Source of the DNA: JBGSUZ01 sp964404895
Lineage (GTDB): Bacteria > Bacillota > Clostridia > Peptostreptococcales > Acidaminobacteraceae
Length of the DNA stretch: 64,000 bases
Assembly: GCA_964404895.1 (NCBI GenBank)
Contig: CAYOLV010000005.1
Location: forward strand, 124,001 to 188,000
Reading direction: 5' to 3'
Shown: positions 42,261-49,310 of the stretch, piece after piece
How the letters are laid out: the number at the start of each line of letters is the position of its first letter
How positions within the stretch are numbered: the stretch's first letter is position 1
Notes under the pieces: model-generated
Told to the model about the DNA's origin: nothing
What the model saw: only the letters and a program-made list of their open reading frames with translations
The model's database searches: none
Program-made: the position numbers and the translations under genes

Positions 42261-42349
42261 TGTGGATAAGTAGCCACTTTTGTGGATTGTTATGTCAACC
42301 TATACGCGAACAAACGTTCTTTATACACATTTTCCACACCTTATCCACA
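42261..42349. promoter_or_regulatory. DnaA-box cluster
   Basis: Three perfect boxes (TTATNCACA) lie at 42261-42269 (minus), 42321-42329 (plus) and 42341-42349 (plus). A one-mismatch box lies at 42330-42338 (TTTTCCACA) and a two-mismatch box at 42281-42289. All are in 90 AT-rich bases between the btu promoter and the antiporter stop. No dnaA or dnaN is nearby, so this is more likely a DnaA titration or regulatory cluster than oriC. Confidence 0.75.
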
Positions 42350-42351
42350 AC

Positions 42352-43533
42352 TTATTCAAGTTTTAAACATCGGGGTGCAAAATATTGGATTGCCATAGCA
42401 CCCATTGGGGCTGTTATGAGAATACTCAATACCGCTACGGCGAGGTAGAGTTCTCCATGGGGCAGTCCTAATGACAAGGGAATTGCGCCCACCGTAGCTT
42501 GCACGGTTGCTTTCGGCCAATAGGAAACCATGCAGAATAGCTTTTCCTTCGAATCTAAACCTGCTCCAAGCAAGGACAACCAGACCCCAATACTTCTTGC
42601 GATCAAACCACCTGCCAATATAATAAGTCCCAAGATGCCGGCTTCAATCGTAACGCCTATATTCACTTGCGCCCCCACAAGAACAAAAACTAGAATTTCT
42701 GCAAAAATCCAAATCTTATTAAGCTTTAAAGCAAGGCGTTTGCCTACCTCTGGACTCTTTTCAATCAATATAAACCCAATGGTCATGACCCCAATGAGCC
42801 CAGCAATTTCCACTTTACTCTTGAGGGCTTTTTCCAGTGTTGTCAAAAGAATAGCGGTTCCCAGTAAAATCATAATTTTTTTAGTGTCTCGTATATGAAA
42901 ACGTCTAAAACTATAGACCAGTCCAAGCCCTACAACTGTTCCAACAACACCACCTAGCAGTATGGACAGGGGAATGTTTAAGATGCGTTGCCCCATGCTG
43001 AGTTGGCTCCCTGTTAAAACCCCGACAAAAGTGCTGAAGATTGTAATCGCCAGTACATTGTCCACAGAGGCTCCTGCCAAGATTAAGGTAGGAATGCTTT
43101 TCCCTTTTCCATAACCTTTCTCAATATAGCCTAGCATGGCGGGTACAACCACGGCTGGAGAAACTGCTGCCAAAGTAAAGCCCAGCATCCCCCCCTCTGC
43201 AAAAGTCAGCCCGAATAGTTTCATTGCCATAAAAGCAACTGCAAATCCCTCTAACAGGCTTGGAATTATACTCATTTTAAGGGCTGAACCCCCCACGTTT
43301 TTTAGATCTTCCTTCTTAATGCCAATACCTGCTCTCAATAAAATGATGATTAGGGCAATGCTTCTAAAATCTCCTGAAACCATCAGAAAGTTTTTGTCCA
43401 ACCAGTTGAGTCCACTAGGCCCAAGTAAGATGCCTAAAAGGAGCATGCCTAGAAGCCCTGGCAGTTTAATTTTAGTAAATAGATAATTGCATAAAAGGCC
43501 TAAAAGCATTACAATCGCTAAACTGGTCGTCAT
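42352..43533 (-). CDS. Cation:proton antiporter (CPA family)
   Basis: A 393-residue polytopic protein with about 11-12 transmembrane segments and the Na+/H+ exchanger fold. Segments such as LPGLLGMLLLGILLGPSGLN (N-terminal), LLRAGIGIKKEDL and AGASVDNVLAITIFS (with the conserved Asp) are typical. The ATG at 43533 has GGAGG 7 bases upstream. A fluoride riboswitch with terminator lies in its leader. Known fluoride riboswitches control Fluc/CrcB, CLC-F and some Na+/H+ antiporter-type genes, so a role in fluoride or acid stress is likely. The ion is not determined by sequence. Confidence 0.88.
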   Translation of the reverse strand: MTTSLAIVMLLGLLCNYLFTKIKLPGLLGMLLLGILLGPSGLNWLDKNFLMVSGDFRSIALIIILLRAGIGIKKEDLKNVGGSALKMSIIPSLLEGFAVAFMAMKLFGLTFAEGGMLGFTLAAVSPAVVVPAMLGYIEKGYGKGKSIPTLILAGASVDNVLAITIFSTFVGVLTGSQLSMGQRILNIPLSILLGGVVGTVVGLGLVYSFRRFHIRDTKKIMILLGTAILLTTLEKALKSKVEIAGLIGVMTIGFILIEKSPEVGKRLALKLNKIWIFAEILVFVLVGAQVNIGVTIEAGILGLIILAGGLIARSIGVWLSLLGAGLDSKEKLFCMVSYWPKATVQATVGAIPLSLGLPHGELYLAVAVLSILITAPMGAMAIQYFAPRCLKLE

Positions 43534-43570
43534 GATTTTCCTCCGGATTTCTAAATTATGGAAATTAAAA

Positions 43571-43710
43571 ACTCCTATGGTTTTGAGGCCATAGGAGTTA
43601 TCAGCTTTATTCATTCAATAAGGAGCTCGAGGCATCGAGCCTCTCACTTCCTCCCAGATTTGCTTCGCAAATGGGCTTAATAAGGCAATTAGGGCGAACA
43701 CCATCACCCA
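43571..43710 (-). promoter_or_regulatory. Fluoride riboswitch (crcB motif) with intrinsic terminator
   Basis: The minus-strand aptamer begins GGGTGATGG-TGTTCGCCC-TAATTGCC (43710-43686), matching the crcB-motif core. It ends with AGCTGATAACTCCTATGG near 43607-43590. A P2 stem GCC-TTATT/AATAA-A-GC encloses two extra hairpins. The 3' core segment ACTCCTATGG is also the 5' arm of a terminator (arms 43598-43589 and 43580-43571, then TTTTT). Fluoride binding would prevent termination. Its promoter is at 43728-43756. Confidence 0.92.
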
Positions 43711-43727
43711 CTCATTCAATTGAGTTT

Positions 43728-43756
43728 ATTATAATTTATCTTTTGTTAAATTGCAA
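43728..43756 (-). promoter_or_regulatory. Sigma-A promoter of the fluoride riboswitch/antiporter transcript
   Basis: Minus-strand TTGCAA (43756-43751), a 17-base spacer and a perfect TATAAT (43733-43728) lie within the last codons of the flotillin-like gene. The antiporter thus has its own promoter. Confidence 0.75.
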
Positions 43757-45192
43757 GAAATCAAGTCCATTACGTCTACGCCAGTCAATGCTTTAACCGT
43801 TTCAGGCAATTGCGCCATAATATCGGTTACATAACCCGTAACTTTGGAAGCGCCTTTGCCATCGCCTGAACCGCTGTCCACAATGACAATTTTTTCTGTC
43901 TTTGAAAGGGGTTCTGCTACTGCACGGGCAATTTCCGGCAATTTTTCAATAATCATTTGAGCCACAGCTGCTTCGTTGTACATTTTGAAAGCTTCTGCTT
44001 TTTTCATCATAGCTTCGGCTTCAGCCATTCCTCGTTCACGAATGATATCAACTTCCGCCATCCCTTGAAGTCTTGTGGCGTCAGCCTTTGCTTTACCTTC
44101 TAATTCAATGGTTCTCGCTCTAGCTTCTGCATCTTGAATGTCTTTGTATTTAAGGGCTTCAGAATTCTTTTCGGCACGATACTTTTCAGCGTCCGCTTGC
44201 TTTTTGATGGTCGCTTCAAGTTCTTTTTCCCTACGAAGGGCTTCTTGTTCAGCCAATTCAATTTCTTTTTGCTTTTTAGTGATTTCAACCTGCATCGCGG
44301 CTTCTGTTACTTCTCGCTCACGCTGGTTTTTGGTAATTTCAACTTGCATTTCAGTTTCAATGACTTCTTTTCTAACTTTGTTGGTTTCAATTTGGTAAGC
44401 CAAGTCAGAAGTTGCCTTTGCGGTTTCCTGATCCTTACGGTAAGCCTGAACCTTCAGTTCTTTTTCCATTGCGGCTTCTGCAATTTGTGCCTCAGATACC
44501 AGTTTGGCAGCTTCCCCTAATCGGTTGGCTTCTGCTGTTTTGATTTTAGTTTCTTTAAATGCTTCTGCTTTGGCAATTTCAGCATCTCTTTTAACTTCCG
44601 CAATTCTAGAGGCGCCGAGGGCTTCCAAATAGCCGTTGGTATCTGAAATGTCTCTGATGGTAAAAGCTTTGATTTCAAGTCCCATTTCTGCCAAATCCAT
44701 CGCAGCGACCTGTTGCACTTGAGAAGCAAATTTTTCTCTGTCCTTGTAAATTTCTTCTACGGTGAGTTTAGAAATAATTTCTCTCAACTTACCTTCTAAA
44801 ACATCTTTAGCTGTATCTTTGATAACATCGATGGTCTTCGTTTCATTCCCCGTATTGAACTGCTCAACAGCAGATAGGATCGAATCCATGTCCGACTTAA
44901 CCTTGATAACCGCCACACCGTCTGCTTTGATATCAACGCCTTGTTCTGTCAAAGCGCCTTCTGTCCGAACCTCAATTTTCATGTTTTCAAGAGAAATTTT
45001 GTCCGTTCTTTCAAGCATTGGAATGACAATACCGCCGCCACCTGTGATAACTCTTTTCTTAAGACCTGTTACGACGAGGGCTTTGTCTTGTGGTACTTTT
45101 CGCCACATGGACAAAATCCCGACCATGATCAGCAGCAGTGCTAAAATCACTGCCCCTGGGATGATGAAAATACTTAAGTTCAATCTGATCAC
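43729..45192 (-). CDS. floT: Flotillin-like protein (FloT/YuaG type)
   Basis: A membrane scaffold of functional microdomains, about 484-487 residues. One N-terminal transmembrane segment spans about 9-30, an SPFH domain about 35-200, and a very long Ala/Glu/Lys coiled coil about 200-400 with EITKNQREREVTEAAMQVEI-like repeats. Two starts compete: GTG 45192, giving a 4-base overlap with the upstream TGA, or TTG 45183, which sits 8 bases after GAGGAG. It is coupled to an NfeD/YuaF gene, as in Bacillus yuaFG. Confidence 0.92.
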   Translation of the reverse strand: MIRLNLSIFIIPGAVILALLLIMVGILSMWRKVPQDKALVVTGLKKRVITGGGGIVIPMLERTDKISLENMKIEVRTEGALTEQGVDIKADGVAVIKVKSDMDSILSAVEQFNTGNETKTIDVIKDTAKDVLEGKLREIISKLTVEEIYKDREKFASQVQQVAAMDLAEMGLEIKAFTIRDISDTNGYLEALGASRIAEVKRDAEIAKAEAFKETKIKTAEANRLGEAAKLVSEAQIAEAAMEKELKVQAYRKDQETAKATSDLAYQIETNKVRKEVIETEMQVEITKNQREREVTEAAMQVEITKKQKEIELAEQEALRREKELEATIKKQADAEKYRAEKNSEALKYKDIQDAEARARTIELEGKAKADATRLQGMAEVDIIRERGMAEAEAMMKKAEAFKMYNEAAVAQMIIEKLPEIARAVAEPLSKTEKIVIVDSGSGDGKGASKVTGYVTDIMAQLPETVKALTGVDVMDLISCNLTKDKL

Positions 45193-45740
45193 TCCTCTAA
45201 ATTAATTTCGCTGACATAATACAAGTGCTTTTCTATAGCAACGATGGCGACTGACGCTCCTTGGGGGATAGCCGTGCCATCATAACTAACTGCAGGTGAT
45301 GTAAAGGTATTGCCATTCAGTACATAACGGATGCTGCCATATTCCCCTTCGGCGATGGCGTTGACCACTTGTGCTGGCAAGCCAATCATGTCTTCCTGTT
45401 CAGAGGCGCTGCCGTTTTCGTGTTTCTTGAGAAATTTCATAAGTCTCATCAGCAACCACCCTGCAACCCAGCCCGAGAGAAGGGCTACTGGCCAGACAAT
45501 TAAAAGCGAAAAGGCCATCTTGCTGAAAAAGTATCCCATTCCTCCAAAGGCAATTAAAAAACCTGAAAGAGTGGAGGGACTTAAGAAACCTAGCACCCCA
45601 TGAGCTAAGTGATCGCCGTGAAAATTGGTATCAAAGTCTAAGTCCAAGTCGATGGAAAAGAAATCTGAAAGCCCGCCAAATATGATATTGAATAGCAATA
45701 TTCCCAAACCTGTTAGAAAACAAATCAGAAAAATGTTCAT
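45189..45740 (-). CDS. NfeD/YuaF-like membrane protein
   Basis: A 183-residue protein. A first transmembrane segment spans about 1-22, two more lie at about 50-100, and a C-terminal OB-fold (about 115-180) includes EDMIGLPAQVVNAIAEGEYG. It is the partner of the flotillin-like protein and overlaps its gene by four bases. AAGGAG precedes the ATG. Confidence 0.85.
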   Translation of the reverse strand: MNIFLICFLTGLGILLFNIIFGGLSDFFSIDLDLDFDTNFHGDHLAHGVLGFLSPSTLSGFLIAFGGMGYFFSKMAFSLLIVWPVALLSGWVAGWLLMRLMKFLKKHENGSASEQEDMIGLPAQVVNAIAEGEYGSIRYVLNGNTFTSPAVSYDGTAIPQGASVAIVAIEKHLYYVSEINLEE

Positions 45741-45872
45741 CCATATGACTCCTTTTTAATTCGATTTAAACAATTATAACATAATTTACCTTATACCTGA
45801 TATTTCATTACCATTAACAATGTCTTAAGAAACTCGTAAGACTGCCTCAATCTTGGCATAAAAATGAGATAA

Positions 45873-45917
45873 AAAAAGGGTCATTTTCAGTTTAAAAATC
45901 CTGAAAATGACCCTTTT
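45873..45917. terminator. Terminator of mgsA
   Basis: AAAAGGGTCATTTTCAG and CTGAAAATGACCCTTTT arms enclose an 11-base loop, with A- and T-runs on both sides. Confidence 0.9.
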
Positions 45918-45925
45918 GCTACTTA

Positions 45926-46327
45926 TTAATATTCTTTCTTGAGTGCTCTTCTGTCAAAATCTGTGCCGTCCATGGCTTGGAGCAAGAGTTCTGCCGAAAT
46001 GATGTTGGTTGCCAGAGGGACTCTGTGCACGTCACAAATTCTAAGCAGAGCTTGTACATCCGGTTCATGGGGCTGTGCAGTTAAAGGGTCTCTCAAGAAA
46101 ATGACTAAATCGATCACATCTTCTGCAATCAACGCGCCGATTTGTTGGTCGCCGCCAATTGGGCCAGAGAGAAAGCGTCTTACGGGTAAACCCGTCACAT
46201 CAAATATTCTCTTACCTGTAGTTCCTGTACTGAAGAGGTCGTGCTTAACCAAGATCTCTTTATATTTCACTGCGAAGCGCACCATTTCATCTTTTTTCTT
46301 GTCATGGGCTATTAATGCTATTTGCAT
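45926..46327 (-). CDS. mgsA: Methylglyoxal synthase MgsA
   Basis: Converts dihydroxyacetone phosphate to methylglyoxal and phosphate. The start at ATG 46327 (MQIALIAHD) has GGAGG upstream, giving 133 residues. Active-site segments are AHDKKKDEM, STGTTG, SGPIGGDQQIG (catalytic Asp) and FLRDPLTAQPHEPD. It lies downstream of glnA on the same strand with its own ribosome binding site. Confidence 0.95.
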   Translation of the reverse strand: MQIALIAHDKKKDEMVRFAVKYKEILVKHDLFSTGTTGKRIFDVTGLPVRRFLSGPIGGDQQIGALIAEDVIDLVIFLRDPLTAQPHEPDVQALLRICDVHRVPLATNIISAELLLQAMDGTDFDRRALKKEY

Positions 46328-46435
46328 AGGCTTTACCTCCATATGGCGCACAGGCGCCGATTCAAACTTATGCTTTATTATAACATCTGCCCAGAGAAAC
46401 AAAAAGCACGCTTCGGTTAATTCTGTCTCAAAGGC

Positions 46436-47863
46436 CTAAAGATCGTAGTAAAGTTTGAACTCATATGGCGTTGGTACAATAGAGACTTCTTTCGCATCTT
46501 TTCGGATGCGCTTCAGCTGATCTTGAATAATGCCTTCGGTGAAGACGCCACCAGCTCTTAAATATTCATTATCCGCTTCCAATTCTTTTGCCACTTCGTC
46601 TAAGCTTGCTGGAAGACCCTTGATTTTAGCCTTTTCTTCGTCGGGTAAAGTGAAAATATTTACATCGTATGGGCCATAACCTTCTTTAACGGGGTCAATT
46701 TTTGTGTTAATGCCATCCATCGCCGCCATAACCAGGGCAGAGTATGCCAAATAAGGATTACAGGTCGCATCGGATGGTCTGAATTCAAAGCGTTTTTCGT
46801 TAGGCGCTTCTGCATAACCGGGAATACGAATGACCGCACTTCTATTGGCTGTTGCATAGCAGATGCTGACAGGGGCTTCATAACCTGGGACTAAACGCTT
46901 GAAGGAGTTGGTGCTTGGATTGGTGTAACCCATGACCGACGGTGAGTGTTTCAAGATTCCGCCCATGGCGTAGTGAGCTATTTTACTCAAGCTAGAGTAT
47001 CCTTTTTTATCAAAGAACACAGGCTTGCCCTCTTTAAACATGATCATGTGAACGTGCATGCCGTTGCCAGCTTCTTTATAGAAAGGTTTTGGCATAAAGG
47101 TCACCGTTTTGCCTGCTCTCACCGCTGCATTTCGGATGATGTACTTTAAAATCATGGTACGATTGGCCATTTGTACAGTTGTGCCGAAACTGAGTTCAAT
47201 TTCTACCTGACCTGGCCCGCCTACTTCTGGGTGATGATACTTAACTGGGACGCCCGCTTCTTCTAAAAGCATGACCATTTCGTTTCTAAGAGCCCAGTTG
47301 TTGTCAAATGGCAAATCTACGTGGTAGCCACCTTTGTAGCCCACTTTGAAACCGTTGTTGCAGCATTCATCGCCTGAATGCCACTCCGCATTTTCGTTGT
47401 CTAATTTCACGCCAAAATTGTGGGGTTCGTTGCTGAAAGAGCAGTGGTCTAAAATATGGAACTCAAATTCTGGCCCGAGCAAACAGTGGTCTGCCACACC
47501 AGATGCGAGAAGATAAGCCTCTGCTTTTTCTGCTATGTATTTAGGGTCACCTTCGTAACGTTTCATTTCCTTCCCTACTGTATAAATGTCCGTTAAGAAG
47601 CAAAGGGTTGGAATTTCCATGAAGGGATCTACGAAGGCGGCCTTTAAGTCGGGTTTAAAGGTCATGTCAGATTTTTCAACGGTTAAGAAGCCATAACTGG
47701 AACCGTCAAAGCCAATGCCATTTGCCATAAGATCGTCGTTAAATTTTTCTGCGGTAATGGTTAAGTGGTGCCATCTTCCTGCTAAGTCTACTACTTTGAA
47801 ATCGATCAGCTTAATTCCTTTTTCCTTACAAAAACTTTGTACTTCCGCAACTGATTTGAACAC
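46436..47863 (-). CDS. glnA: Glutamine synthetase GlnA
   Basis: ATP-dependent glutamine synthesis from glutamate and ammonia. A 475-residue type I enzyme. FDGSSYGFL, GPEFEFHI (metal Glu), EVGGPGQVEIE, GNGMHVHM and NRSAVIRIP are the GSI signatures. GTG start 47863 has GGGGG 7 bases upstream. I see no clear adenylylation loop. It follows an Lrp-type regulator gene by about 80 bases, suggesting a shared transcript and nitrogen control. Confidence 0.95.
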   Translation of the reverse strand: MFKSVAEVQSFCKEKGIKLIDFKVVDLAGRWHHLTITAEKFNDDLMANGIGFDGSSYGFLTVEKSDMTFKPDLKAAFVDPFMEIPTLCFLTDIYTVGKEMKRYEGDPKYIAEKAEAYLLASGVADHCLLGPEFEFHILDHCSFSNEPHNFGVKLDNENAEWHSGDECCNNGFKVGYKGGYHVDLPFDNNWALRNEMVMLLEEAGVPVKYHHPEVGGPGQVEIELSFGTTVQMANRTMILKYIIRNAAVRAGKTVTFMPKPFYKEAGNGMHVHMIMFKEGKPVFFDKKGYSSLSKIAHYAMGGILKHSPSVMGYTNPSTNSFKRLVPGYEAPVSICYATANRSAVIRIPGYAEAPNEKRFEFRPSDATCNPYLAYSALVMAAMDGINTKIDPVKEGYGPYDVNIFTLPDEEKAKIKGLPASLDEVAKELEADNEYLRAGGVFTEGIIQDQLKRIRKDAKEVSIVPTPYEFKLYYDL

Positions 47864-47946
47864 GGTAAAGCCCCCTTTTGTAATGTCTGGATGATTTTTA
47901 GCTGTTTCAAGAATATTGCCTTAATGAATGGTTGATGGTTTGTTCG

Positions 47947-48384
47947 TTATATCACTTGAAGCTCTTGCGTCTCCTTTAAAGTCGACAACGCAATGTAGGT
48001 ATAGGTATTTTTGGCATATTGGTTAATTTGATCGATAATCTTTTCCAAATCCTTAGTATTTTGGGCTTTGACTTTAATTAAAAAACAGGCACCCCCTGTG
48101 ACTTTGTGGCACTCCTGAACTTGAGGCATGGCGACTAAGCGATCCCCCATTTCGATAATGTCCAAATCGCCTACGGGGACTGTGATAAATGCAGTCAAGC
48201 CATAGCCCATCTTTTCTGAATTGAGAATGGCTGTATAACTGTCAATATAGCCCTCTTGCTCTAATTTTTTAACGCGTTCCTTCGTTGCTGTCGTCGAAAG
48301 TCCAATCATTCTGCCAAGCTCAGAAATACTGACCTTGCCGTCCTGTTGGAGGATTTCTAAAATTTGTCGATCCAATGCATCCAC
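47947..48384 (-). CDS. Lrp/AsnC family transcriptional regulator
   Basis: About 145 residues. The N-terminal helix-turn-helix (LDRQILEILQQDGKVSISEL) is followed by GLSTTATKERVKKLEQEGY. The C-terminal RAM ligand domain contains VQECHKVTGGACFLIKVKA. The start is probably GTG 48384, because GGGGAGG lies 6 bases upstream; the ATG at 48399 precedes that site. It lies directly upstream of glnA and is likely its regulator. Confidence 0.9.
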   Translation of the reverse strand: MDALDRQILEILQQDGKVSISELGRMIGLSTTATKERVKKLEQEGYIDSYTAILNSEKMGYGLTAFITVPVGDLDIIEMGDRLVAMPQVQECHKVTGGACFLIKVKAQNTKDLEKIIDQINQYAKNTYTYIALSTLKETQELQVI

Positions 48385-48502
48385 GTGCTGCCTCCCCATT
48401 TCCCATCAACTTTGTAAATATTCTGACTTTTCTGATTTTATTATAATGCCTTTTAACTACGATTACAAATAAAATTCAGCTGAATTAACTAGGTAATTAT
48501 AA

Positions 48503-48538
48503 AAATATAAGCGATATCACATGATATCGCTTATATTT
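48503..48538. terminator. Terminator of the exopolysaccharide operon
   Basis: A perfect 17-bp stem (AAATATAAGCGATATCA and complement) has a two-base centre, followed on the minus strand by TTTTT. It lies just past the last gene of the operon. Confidence 0.88.
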
Positions 48539-48539
48539 A

Positions 48540-49310
48540 CTATAGATAATCTTTTTTACCCTTGCAATATACCCATTGATTTTTCTGGGCAAAGCTGTGT
48601 ATTTTTCTCTGTTTGCCATGAGATTCTTCAAGAATCAGCACCAAAAACTCCGGTTTGCTTTTTTGAATCTCCTTCAACTTGTCGGTTACGGCTGTTGTCC
48701 ATTCTTGAGCTTCCAAATTACCGATGGGTGGATTTTCCCAACAGATTCCATCAATAAAGTCCTTTGAGTAGCTTAAGACTGTATCCAGCCCGCTGTTTTG
48801 GATCATTAGCTTTTGTGGGTATTGCTCTTTAATTTGAATGAGAAAGGCTCTATAAGCCTCATGCAAGCTAAAAGAATAACGTTGAATCAGCTCTGAAGAC
48901 TCTAAGTTTCCTATAGTGTCCAGTATCAATCCATCATAGTCTCTGAGTTCTAATAAATCTTCAACACGGTGGATCAACCTCTTAAACCAGTCCGCTGACC
49001 TTAAATCAGCTAGGAAATTTCCATAACTTGGGTTCATCAAAATACGCCCTTGATCTGTCTGTAAGAAATCTTCCCTTTGAAGCCCTTCTGCCATAGGACT
49101 TTCAGGAATGACTTCAACTAGGCTGAGATAAGCCAGTACTTTTGCCCCATTTTGCTTTAGAATATTGAGTTGTTTCACGTTGTGGGATTCTGGTTCCACG
49201 ATGATTAAGTCATATTGAGACAATCCTTTCTCTTTTCCGTAGCCATAATAAAGGACAAAGGTTTTGACCGTTGAGTCCCATGAGGTGTTAGACAAGGGCT
49301 CCTGGTTCAT
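48540..49310 (-). CDS. Endo-alpha-1,4-polygalactosaminidase-like glycoside hydrolase (GH114/PelA-hydrolase type)
   Basis: A 256-residue TIM-barrel protein related to TM1410/GH114 and the hydrolase half of PelA. Segments are VLYYGYGKEKGLSQYDLIIV, KVLAYLSLVEV, YDGLILDTIGN (candidate catalytic Asp), KLMIQNSG and FIDGICWENPP. The start at ATG 49310 overlaps the upstream TGA by four bases. There is no signal peptide, unlike PelA, so it would act inside the cell unless exported another way. As the last gene of the Pel-like operon it probably edits or trims the polymer. Confidence 0.78.
   Translation of the reverse strand: MNQEPLSNTSWDSTVKTFVLYYGYGKEKGLSQYDLIIVEPESHNVKQLNILKQNGAKVLAYLSLVEVIPESPMAEGLQREDFLQTDQGRILMNPSYGNFLADLRSADWFKRLIHRVEDLLELRDYDGLILDTIGNLESSELIQRYSFSLHEAYRAFLIQIKEQYPQKLMIQNSGLDTVLSYSKDFIDGICWENPPIGNLEAQEWTTAVTDKLKEIQKSKPEFLVLILEESHGKQRKIHSFAQKNQWVYCKGKKDYL

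Noticed and set aside
42261..42349. Calling the DnaA-box cluster the chromosomal origin
   Set aside because: No dnaA, dnaN, recF or gyrase genes adjacent, and strand orientation of genes does not switch here.
43136..45603. Plus-strand ORFs opposite the antiporter, flotillin and NfeD genes
   Set aside because: They mirror transmembrane and coiled-coil coding on the minus strand and lack ribosome binding sites.
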